Source of the DNA: Eutypa lata
Taxonomy: Eukaryota; Ascomycota; Sordariomycetes; Xylariales; Diatrypaceae
NCBI GenBank assembly: GCA_022661535.1
Contig: JAKULF010000005.1
Coordinates: 4,588,001-4,652,000 of the forward strand
Reading direction: 5' to 3'
DNA: 64,000 bases
A model generated the notes under the pieces. It was given only the letters and a program-made list of their open reading frames with translations, did not search any database and was not told where the DNA came from. Position 1 is the first letter of the stretch, and every line of letters begins with the position of its first letter. The translations under genes and the position numbers were made by a program. Of the stretch, positions 37,734 through 46,577 are shown piece by piece.

Positions 37734-39122
37734 ATGAGAGTGCCTCAACTCCTCTTCATATTGGTGGCTATTGTTGCCACATTAGCCACTGCAGCTATCT
37801 TAGCATTAAACATCATCATTGCCCAGGCTGTAGACACATGGGCCTCGCACATCAAAGTCGCAGCTACCATTGGATCGACTCTCGAAGGAATACTCCTTGT
37901 TCTGCTTCTTGCCATTGTTGTTCTTCATGTTTGGCAACCGACCCTTTACACTGGCCGACCCAATGGGATCTGGTTCGCCCTACGAATTTTGGCAAGTGTA
38001 GTTGCAACGGTGGCGTCGATCGTGGTTTTGATCTCCATGAGAAGTACTACTGGCTTACCGGCAACAATCATCGGCATACCGCCGACGGAGTATCTAATCG
38101 GGCTAGCGACTGCGCTCGGATCTGCTTTTGCTAGCCAACTTACCTTTTTTGTGATCCACCAAATCGTTGGCCGGCTGTCTAGCCATTCACGGACACCTAC
38201 AGACAGTCGGTATTCGCCAGAAATGCGCCTCAAGGCCATCCCCTATAACAAAACGGTTGTGAGCGCCCCTAGGTCAAGGGGGCGTTCACCTGGTGATTAT
38301 CAGAGCCGACCCGGTACAAGTAGTGGTCGTTCAGCGGCTGAAACTATGAGTTCTATCCGCACCTCCATCTCTCACACCGTCCGCCCCTTTTCGTCTAAGA
38401 CTAGATTGCTATCTACTAGCCCTAGAAGCGGACGAGCGGGTGCATCGTTTGATTCGAACTCGTATCGGTCACGATCAAGTTTGGTCCAAGATGGCTTTGA
38501 CTCGTGGGACACCTCATCCATCGAACATCACCATAGGCAGACCACGCTGGACACAGTCTCTACGACGCCTCACCGCTTCTTAGAAACGATACCCGCTAGC
38601 CCCACCACAAGCAGGAGCCCAAGTCCGGGATACCCTCTTGACCTTGAGCCTCCAAAGCGGAATCGCAGGTCTCGGAGTTTTAGCCCAGTTCCTAGAGCAC
38701 AGCAGGAGCGAAACATGTCACCCCAACCATCCCCAGGTGAACTCCATATCCACCCTTTATTTCGAACCGACTCGCCTACACCGCCACCCCAGGCAACACC
38801 CGGTACCATTGTTATTGCGGCTCCAAACGCAGGAAAGGTGATCTCAGAAAAGTCATTAACGCGGATGAGGAGTGGTAGTCTGCCAACTACACCAAGCCCT
38901 CTTAGTCGACAAGGAAGTTTCGACAGCTTCCAGAAGAAACCCTCCAGCCCCAATACCGAAGGACTTGCTCCGCCAGAGGAGATAGAAGAGAGGAAAATGA
39001 CACCGCCGATCCCCGAGTGGATTCTGAATTCCGGATCAAACACGAGCCTCAACGAATATACTACAAGGAAACTACGCAGTCAACCATCTTCACCGACAAT
39101 ATCGAATACTGGCGGGGGGTAA
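37734..39122 (+). CDS. Four-helix membrane protein with long disordered Ser/Pro/Arg tail, function unknown
   Basis: Single exon, 462 residues. Four strongly hydrophobic segments are visible at roughly residues 5-28, 44-66, 83-103 and 123-146. This is a tetraspan topology (MARVEL-like in outline, though I cannot assign the family). The remaining ~300 residues are rich in Ser, Pro, Arg and Thr with many SP/TP sites (such as TPSPLSRQGSFDSF) and few hydrophobics. They are probably a cytoplasmic, phosphorylated, disordered tail. The ATG at 37734 directly precedes the first hydrophobic segment, which could act as a signal anchor. A longer first exon was not found. The upstream 1.5 kb is CT-rich. 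Function is not assigned. Confidence 0.85.
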   Translation: MRVPQLLFILVAIVATLATAAILALNIIIAQAVDTWASHIKVAATIGSTLEGILLVLLLAIVVLHVWQPTLYTGRPNGIWFALRILASVVATVASIVVLISMRSTTGLPATIIGIPPTEYLIGLATALGSAFASQLTFFVIHQIVGRLSSHSRTPTDSRYSPEMRLKAIPYNKTVVSAPRSRGRSPGDYQSRPGTSSGRSAAETMSSIRTSISHTVRPFSSKTRLLSTSPRSGRAGASFDSNSYRSRSSLVQDGFDSWDTSSIEHHHRQTTLDTVSTTPHRFLETIPASPTTSRSPSPGYPLDLEPPKRNRRSRSFSPVPRAQQERNMSPQPSPGELHIHPLFRTDSPTPPPQATPGTIVIAAPNAGKVISEKSLTRMRSGSLPTTPSPLSRQGSFDSFQKKPSSPNTEGLAPPEEIEERKMTPPIPEWILNSGSNTSLNEYTTRKLRSQPSSPTISNTGGG

Positions 39123-40457
39123 AGGGTGAGACCGAGGGAGTACGATGATTACGACGATTATTTAATGACACGAAAATTTGGGAGGCCACCAGAAGGTGAC
39201 TGGTGGCCGTTGGTAGACTACTGTTACATATTTCATTTGTATTTGCTTGATATGGTGCTCGGGTGATACCAACTGTCCTTTCAGCGCGGCGTTCTTACTG
39301 AGCTCCATCTAGACAGAGAAGCTTTGGGAAGGCCAGGTCGGAAAAGGGAATCATGTAAAAATAACCAAGACATTCCCATTGATCGAACGGATGGATGGAT
39401 GAATAATTCTTAGTTTGTAGTGGTAAAAGCTAGAATTAATGTAAAAGACAAAAATGACCGAACAATTGCCTGAAGTGCCTATAGCAGGTAGTCATACAAT
39501 GCGAAGGAAAGTGAACTGGATAGCTAGGTATATGATCACGCCATATAGAACTAGCTAACTATATTCGCTATTTCTAGAACAAAGGACTAAGACAGGTATG
39601 TAGGTAGGTAATTGGGTGCTTAATCGTAGTGAAGTCGGTGATATGGGCAGCATAGGAAATGATGGACCTCTCTATTGACTTCCATTTTTGGCATCACAGG
39701 CGCCACAAAAGAGGCAGCAGCTGGCAGCCTCATTTTGTCCCCCATTTTATTCCCCATAAATCTTAGAGATTCCAAGGGTTTGGAAGACAGACAACAGAGG
39801 GATGATTTTGTTATCAGTTATCAGTGATCGGTTACTTAGGTGTCTGGGTGTACAGTATAACGACATGTATATCATCATACATACCTACGTACCTACATAA
39901 TATGTACCTAACATTGAAGAGACTTGCACCACGTGGTACAGTACCCTAGCAGCCTTGGTTAAATTCAACGTGCCTTATGTAATAAGGCTGTTTCCGCCAC
40001 TCTAAGAGAGGCTCTGGAGCTTCAGATTGTTAATTAGGTAGGCACTTAAGCAACTGGAGTTAAACAAACGTACATACATAAGGTAACTCTACCTTGGTAC
40101 ATAGTACTACCTACCCCACCCATTTGTCTGTCTTCGACACATCATTAGGTAGCTACCTGATTTGATTTCACCACAGCACCGCCAACACCAACGCCACCAT
40201 CATTCACCATTCACATCGGCAACTTCTTTTTTTTAATGAGTCGAGATATTCACTTCGCTTCTCTTCCACATTTATCAGAGTCTTTTGCCAGATTACAAGA
40301 GAGCGTTTTACATCTGAATACCTCTGACGACGTATTCTACTTTCCTCCCTCCTTCTCCCCGCATACCTCCAACTAAAACCCCGCCTACCGATTGAGCAAA
40401 CCCAACCTCACAGGAACTACAGCTGCACCACGTCGCATCTGCAGCCAACTGCCCAAT
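39123..40457. other. Intergenic spacer, promoter of RAD23
   Basis: Co-directional spacer between the four-helix membrane gene and RAD23. TAGGTA/TACCTA words cluster at 39595-39615, 39880-39910 and 40035-40155. The last 250 bp are CT-rich and end with the RAD23 start. No ORF of substance. Confidence 0.55.
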
Positions 40458-42102
40458 ATGAAGGTCACTTTCAAGGTAAGTTCATGTACGGACGACTTTG
40501 ACTGCACAAACCCACTGTGGGGAGAGAAATCACCGTGTCGCATTTGGTCTATACTTATTTTGATGGGAATCAACAGCTTACACTTCGTTTCTAGGATCTT
40601 AAGCAACAGAAGTTCACGCTCGATGTCGAGCCCTCCGATCTTGTACGTCGTAATCTCAATATCTACTACTGTCAAGTTCAATACCCTACCTCCCCGACCG
40701 AGCATCATGAGCAGCTGTAGAATACATCAAGGGTACAATGGATTTAACACGATAGTAGGTCTCTGCTGTGAAGCAGAGAATCTCTGAGGAGAAGGGATGG
40801 GACCCTAAATCCCAGAAACTGATCTACTCAGGTAAGCATCCGTCTATCGTCCTATGATAAGCTTTAATTTCGTATTGGCGCTGACACCTTGAGTACAGGC
40901 AAGATCCTTAAGGATGAAGACACCGTCGAGACCTACAAGATCGAGGAGAAGGGGTTTGTTGTTTGCATGGTTAACAAGGTATGGATTTGCTATACACATG
41001 CTTGTCTGTCTATCCGATTAGGTTTGCTGACAACATACTGTAGCCTAAGGTTGCCGCTGCCACATCCTCTAGTTCCGCTCCGGAGACACCCGCACGCTCA
41101 ACTGCTGCGACTCCTGCCGCCCCCGCCGCCCCTGCGGCCCCTTCTCAGCCCGCTAGCGCAGCTGCTGTCCCAGCTACGCCGAGTCCTGCTCCTGCCGCCC
41201 AGACTACTGGCTCAGGTAGTGATAATTCCATGGCCTTAGGAGCTGAACGAGCTGATGTAATCGCCAATATGGAGGCTATGGGGTTCGAGCGTTCCCAAAT
41301 TGAGGCTGCCTTGCGCGCTGCATTTTTCAACCCTGATCGAGCGGTTGAGTATCTGCTGAACGTAAGCCGGACCTTGTTATTATTGGACTAGACGTTTAAA
41401 GCTAACGACGACGACGCAGGGCATTCCCGAGAGCGCCCGGCAATCTCAAGCTCAAGCTCAAGCTGCGCCGGCCCAGTCCCCACCTGCTCCCGCGCCTGCT
41501 GCCGGAGGCCAACCTGCCGAAGCTGATGCAGGTGTTAACTTGTTTGACTTAGCAGCTCAGGCCGGTCAGGGTGGCCGTGGAGGTGGAGCCGGTAACACGA
41601 GAGGTGCGGCGGCAGCAGCAGCCGCCGCCGCCGCTAGTGCTGGCGCTGGGGCTGGCGGTCGAGACCTCGGAAACCTGGACTTTCTTAGAAATAATGCCCA
41701 GTTCCAACAGCTTCGACAGGTTGTTCAGCAACAGCCACAGATGCTCGAGCCCATTCTTCAACAGTTAGGCGCCGGAAACCCCCAGCTCGCCCAGCTGATT
41801 GCGCAGAACCCCGAACAGTTCCTGAACTTGCTAGGGGAGGATGGTGACGATGATGCTCCGCTGCCCCCGGGTGCTCAAGCTATTAGTGTGACTGAGGAAG
41901 AGCGGGATGCTATCGAGAGAGTCAGTTTACTCTCCCCCGCCCCATTAGAAAATAAAAGCTGACAACAATCTAGTTATGCCGATTGGGCTTCGACCGTGAC
42001 GCTGCGATTCAGGCGTACTTCGCTTGCGACAAGAACGAGGAGTTGGCCGCCAACTTCCTATTCGACCAGCCTCCGGATGACGATGAGCCGCCCCAGCATT
42101 GA
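40458..42102 (+). CDS. RAD23: RAD23, UBL-UBA ubiquitin shuttle / nucleotide-excision-repair factor
   Basis: Seven exons: 40458-40475, 40595-40642, 40759-40831, 40899-40978, 41044-41361, 41420-41920, 41974-42102; 388 residues. RAD23 partners the XPC/RAD4 damage sensor and delivers ubiquitylated proteins to the proteasome. All four family domains are seen: N-terminal UBL from [20 protein letters not shown] to GFVVCMVNK (1-73); UBA1 (~137-179, [20 protein letters not shown]); XPC-binding/STI1-like (~264-317, [20 protein letters not shown]); and UBA2 (~334-380, [20 protein letters not shown]). Linkers are Ala/Pro-, Gly- and Gln-rich. The first four exons carry just the UBL, and exon 1 is only 18 nt. 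Each junction keeps frame and conserved sequence; the exon 6 donor (GTCAGT) is weak but rejoins UBA2 precisely. Convergent with BDP1. Confidence 0.95.
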
Positions 42103-42423
42103 TTTGTGCTAACGCTTTGCATATTCCCCCATAGGACACGCCCTACACGCTATCCTACATCTCTTTTCATGCACTAATACATCTGCTGCGCCCCTCTATC
42201 TACCTACCTATCTCTCAGTGCGATGGACTCCATTTACTTTTCGACACCGAGGCGGTCGTTCAGTTCAGGGAGGGATTCATGGACGGACAGGGCGGTGGTG
42301 GATTCTTACCTGGTTGGTCCTGGTTGCTTTGGCTTCACATTAGGGAAACAAATGGGCTACGAGGGGAGAAAAAAAAAACAAGCACCTTTTCTCTCCCATC
42401 TTCTAGTTACATACTACGAGAAA

Positions 42424-42442
42424 TGTGTGTGTGTGTGTGTGT
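42424..42442. repeat. (TG)n microsatellite
   Basis: Nine to ten TG units, 3' of RAD23. Confidence 0.9.
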
Positions 42443-42976
42443 CTGTGTACTTTCTTCTCTTCGGCAAGGGGACTTCGCAACAAGATACTCAATTCTGCTT
42501 ACGTACGTACGTAGTTTTTTTTTTTCTTTCGTAGGAGTAGGAGAGAATCATGAAAAATGAACTAAACGCTGCTATTGATTTGCTCGAAGGGGGGGAAACC
42601 CCAAAGTGACTTACTTATATTCGAAAGTGATTTGGACCAAGGTTGTTGTTGTTGTTGGACATCCTTTTGCTTGTTACGGTTTTTGGGTTACCCTCTATTT
42701 ACCCCTTGGTGGTCAGTCAAGTCAAGTCAGTCCTTGAGTGAGTGAGTGAGTGATGAGACATCAAGCATAACATAACACGAGACGTTTCTGAATTACGTGA
42801 GCATTTCACACGATAATAATGCATTGATGTAGTTAATAGCAAACTAGGTCAGAAGTTCCTAATTGCACGATACCGTATGCATGTGCAAGATTGTCCATTG
42901 TCGTAATCATATCATTGCTACATAATAAGTAGCCAGCAGCGTCTCTATTTCGTACATACATAATACGTAGGTACGC

Positions 42977-42992
42977 GTATGCGTACGCATAC
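42977..42992. repeat. Perfect 16-bp palindrome
   Basis: GTATGCGTACGCATAC reads the same on both strands, in the RAD23/BDP1 convergent spacer. Confidence 0.9.
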
Positions 42993-43025
42993 AGCAAAAG
43001 TCTTCCGTTACGCCGGACCTGTTTG

Positions 43026-43045
43026 TCCTGTCCTGTCCTGTCCTG
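43026..43045. repeat. (TCCTG)4 repeat
   Basis: Four exact pentamer copies in the RAD23/BDP1 convergent spacer. Confidence 0.9.
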
Positions 43046-43387
43046 AGCTCCTTGCCCTGCCCTATCACCACCGTCTTGATATAGGTCACTGTTTTTTGTT
43101 TTGTTTTTTGTGTTGTGCCATCTCCTTAAAACCCCTAACTAGCCGCCAGCCATGCCGTCCGTCCGTACCTTGCCATGCAAACCGAAAACTCGGGGTATCG
43201 CGATATGAAGAAGGAAAAAAAAGACAGAAAGAAAACCAAAGCCCGCTGTCAATCATCATTGCCATCTTATCTCTGCTCAAAAGGCACATTTCGTGCCACA
43301 AAGTTTTTATGTGGCTGGGGTGAGCGAGAAAACCGAGCGAGGAATATCCTCCATCCACGAGCGGCTCTCTGTTTGTTTGGGGGTCGA

Positions 43388-45301
43388 TCAGCCGGCCACC
43401 TCGGTCTCGACCGTCATCGCGATAGAGTTCTCGCCACCACCACCAACAACCTCATTTCCCTGAGAAGCGCTCGTCGGTAGCCGCCCGTCTCCCTCACCCT
43501 CGCCCTCCTTATCTCCTCCCTCCTCCTCCTCGCTCTCATCCGCCAGACCAGCAGCCCTGCGCTCAGCCTTAAGGCGCTTGATATCCCTTTGGTGCTCCTC
43601 GGCCAGGCGGGCGTGTTCCCGCATGATGTCCTCGGTCTCCTGCCACTGCCGCTGGAAGCCCTTGTACTCCTCGATGTCGATGGCGACGGGCTTCTGGCCG
43701 CGGACCATGATGGCGGCGTTGACGCGCCTGGGGCGCTGGCGCTCCTCGCGGTTGAACTTGCACTTGACCATGCGCCTGTTCTTGCCGGGGAACATGGCCG
43801 CGATGCTCTCGAAGTCGCACCCGAACATCTCCAGGAGCCGGTAGAACCGGTCCGTCTCGTCGTCCGTCCACGCGTTCGCCACGTTGTTGCGCGACGCCCG
43901 CCGGTAGCTCGACGACGTCGTGTGGTGCGTGAACTCGTCCTCCTCCACCGTCACCAGGTCCTGCGCGTCCTGCCCCGCGTGCCGGTCCACCACGAGCGAG
44001 CTCTGGTTCACCACGATCTGCCCGTCGACGACTTCGTAGCCGACGCCCGCGCCCGGGTCGATGCCCATTGCGGCCGCGCCCGCACCGCCGAACATCCCTT
44101 CGCGCCTGCTCCCTGCGCCGGGCGTGCCAGAACCCGGATCTGCGTCCATCTCGTCGTCGCCCGGGATCAATCCCAATGCTCGCTTCTGCCTGTCTAGTTT
44201 CCTCTGCTTGGCTGCCATGCGCGCGAGACGGGATCGCTCTGCGATGGCTTCTGCATGCTTGAACGGTTTGCCGATCCCCAAATCCCGGGTAAGCTCCGCC
44301 ATTTTCGTGGTACTGTGGTCGACTTGTTGGTTTTCGGCGTCCTCTGGGGTTGGTGCTCGCTTGCGAGGTCTTGATGACTTTTTGGGCTGCGTCGCACCCT
44401 CCTCCCCTTCTGCTACAGTCACGGTTTCACCGTCCTCCGTCGCAGGTGGCTTGCGTTTGCGATAAACTCGTTTCTTTTTGGGGGCCGCCGGATCTCCACC
44501 CTCGACCTCACCCTCAGCGCTTGGGGCACTACGTTTCCTCGGTGCCCGCTTCTTCTTGGGTGCAGCGGCGGCGGTGGTGGTACCAGAAGGCTCATCGGGT
44601 ATAGCGATAGCAGTGATGGTGTCCGGGGCGGGAGGTGATGGAGGAGCTGTTGGAAGTCTGGAAGAAGTTGCAGTAGGCGCAGTCGGCTCAGGTGTCGCTA
44701 GACTTTCAGCAGCGCTGATAGTTGGAGTAACTGACGACACAGTAGGCGTGGGTGCCGGGGTAGAAGACGACGGGTTTGCTCTAGATAACGCAACATTTGA
44801 CGTCGCCACGCTGGATGGTGGTGTATGTTGGGGGTGGCGGGGTCGATTGATCTCCTTTGAAGCCGGAGTGGACTCTGTAGTTGGCTTGATAGTAGGTTTT
44901 GATAATGTAATTGTTGGTTCGGGTGTGGGTTGATGAGCCGCAGTCGCCTTTGACTGTGCCATAGTAGGCTGGGGGGCTCGCACAGCAACTTCCTCGGATT
45001 CATTACTACTGGGCGGAGTGACATTCGTAGCTTTTACTGATGGGGCAACCGTAGAAGTCGGAGTAGATGCAGGAGCGGGAGCGGGAGCGGGGGTGGGGGT
45101 AGGAGTATGCGTGGGCGTAGAAGTCTGCGTTGAAGGTTCCGGGACGGGTGTTCCTGTCGTACTAGCAGCTACAGAAGCCGAAGCTGATGCTGAGGGCGCT
45201 TGAGATGACGAGGCAGTAGCGGCTGGTCCTCCTGCTCCTCCACGGCGACCGGCCTTCGGTTTGAAGGCCAAGCCGCCAGTCTTCTTAAGCATAGAACTCA
45301 T
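43388..45301 (-). CDS. BDP1: TFIIIB subunit B'' (BDP1-like), RNA polymerase III initiation factor
   Basis: Single exon, 637 residues. BDP1 joins TBP and BRF1 to form TFIIIB and recruit RNA polymerase III to tRNA and 5S genes. The extended SANT domain lies around residues 475-530: NVANAWTDDETDRFYRLLEM, GCDFESIAAMFPGKNRRMVK, CKFNREERQRPRRVNAAI. Upstream, residues ~335-400 (ELTRDLGIGKPFKHAEAIAE and RLARMAAKQRKLDRQKRALG) form another block typical of fungal B''. Residues 1-320 are low complexity: a Pro/Thr/Ala-rich region, then basic KKKRAPRKR, KKKRVYRKRK and RPRKRAP clusters that probably act in nuclear import and DNA contact. The tail is Glu/Gly-rich. The start MSSMLKKTGGLAFKPKAGRR, with FKPKA near the N-terminus, is common in B'' proteins. 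Third positions in the SANT half are very GC-rich. Divergent from BRE1. Confidence 0.92.
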   Translation of the reverse strand: MSSMLKKTGGLAFKPKAGRRGGAGGPAATASSSQAPSASASASVAASTTGTPVPEPSTQTSTPTHTPTPTPAPAPAPASTPTSTVAPSVKATNVTPPSSNESEEVAVRAPQPTMAQSKATAAHQPTPEPTITLSKPTIKPTTESTPASKEINRPRHPQHTPPSSVATSNVALSRANPSSSTPAPTPTVSSVTPTISAAESLATPEPTAPTATSSRLPTAPPSPPAPDTITAIAIPDEPSGTTTAAAAPKKKRAPRKRSAPSAEGEVEGGDPAAPKKKRVYRKRKPPATEDGETVTVAEGEEGATQPKKSSRPRKRAPTPEDAENQQVDHSTTKMAELTRDLGIGKPFKHAEAIAERSRLARMAAKQRKLDRQKRALGLIPGDDEMDADPGSGTPGAGSRREGMFGGAGAAAMGIDPGAGVGYEVVDGQIVVNQSSLVVDRHAGQDAQDLVTVEEDEFTHHTTSSSYRRASRNNVANAWTDDETDRFYRLLEMFGCDFESIAAMFPGKNRRMVKCKFNREERQRPRRVNAAIMVRGQKPVAIDIEEYKGFQRQWQETEDIMREHARLAEEHQRDIKRLKAERRAAGLADESEEEEGGDKEGEGEGDGRLPTSASQGNEVVGGGGENSIAMTVETEVAG

Positions 45302-46577
45302 CTTTAACTACCCACCTCCTAGAGATTTGATATCAATTCTTGGTAGTAATGATGATGGTTAGGTTTGAGGCAAGTCGAAGCATCGCCCCTCTCTATGTAT
45401 GAGGAGAGTGACTCAACAATTGCTTCCTTCTCTCCCTAGTACAACAATCGTTGCGGATTATATTTGTAAATGAATGGTGGTTTCTGCTTGAATGTAAGTG
45501 TGATGAAAAGTAGAAATGAAGATGAATCAAATGTATGTAGTATGTAGTATGTAGTATGTAGTATGTAGGAAAGAAGTTCTAGTGTCCTTATTGAAGGTTC
45601 AAATTGCATTGAAAGTAGCAGAATGTTACAAGTACCAGGGAATTAGTTATGGTGGGGTAGGAGGTGAATATAATTGTACTGTGACTACACATACAATCCA
45701 CACGGACCTACCTACCTAGTTAATTGATCTTAACCAATTAGCATCTAATATCTGCACTGACTAAAAACAACGAAATATGGTTATCACGGCTTATCAATGG
45801 GCCGATGAATGCCTAAACCCAATAAGATTCTTTAGCGTGCTTGACCAGACACGCCAGAAGCCTTGGACCTTGAAATTTTGACCATGAAAAAAGGGCCTGT
45901 CACCAGCCTGGTAAAGCCTGGCTTGACACAGGTAAAATACCCAAAACGCAAGACCCAAGACCAAGACCCAAGACCAAAGACCAAACAAAAGAAATCCAGG
46001 CCAGACAGAATCGGGAACAGATCAATCGCAATCAACAACAGAACTGGAGACCGAGCAACAGTCCTTTTCTACATACATTTCCTTACCTACTCTACTTCGT
46101 ACCTCTAGACCTCAAAGTTTTCAACGACCAAAAGCTGTCTACTGCCTGCCTACATACCTACCCTATTCTGCCCTACTGGTTTTTCCTTCTCTTCTAAATG
46201 CCAGCTTTCAATCGACGACTTTCATTTCGACGACTTGCACTACAGCCGACCGCCACTATTACTACTGCGACTAGTACCACTCTCCATCACTGAAATCCAT
46301 TCTTCATTTCTCCCAACCTTTTTCCCTCCCCTTTACCTCACTTTTACTTCTTACCAAGACTCTCGCTTCTCTGGCCCTGATCAGTTTCTGTCCATGCGAC
46401 AACGGGATCCATCCTTGGGAGGCGGTTTCTTCCACTAAGGACCCTCTTTACCTCCAGTCTGTCCACTTGGCCTGATCCGCTTTGATTGTCTTGTTGTTTC
46501 TTTTTGCCTCGTGTGTTTGGCTCTGTCGACATCGCATCAATTCTCATCACAATTAATCGCAACCCACCTCGTTTCTG
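45302..46577. other. Divergent promoter region BDP1/BRE1
   Basis: Contains five TATGTAG heptamers (45534-45568) and a purine-rich stretch around 45940-46000 with repeated AGACCCA/AAGACC. A long pyrimidine-rich tract (about 46080-46570) leads to the BRE1 start. Small ORFs are not supported. Confidence 0.6.
45534..45568. repeat. (TATGTAG)5 heptamer repeat
   Basis: Five exact tandem copies, about 240 bp upstream of the BDP1 start. Confidence 0.95.

Larger units (their letters stand above)
42103..43387. other. Convergent intergenic spacer
   Basis: Between the 3' ends of RAD23 (+) and BDP1 (-). Contains a TG run (42424-42442), a 16-bp palindrome (42977-42992) and four TCCTG units (43026-43045). 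Overlapping ORFs on both strands lack recognisable features. Confidence 0.55.

Noticed and set aside
43589..44465. Long plus-strand ORFs opposite BDP1
   Set aside because: Antisense shadows; Arg/Val/Leu-rich translation with no domain, whereas the minus strand carries the SANT domain.
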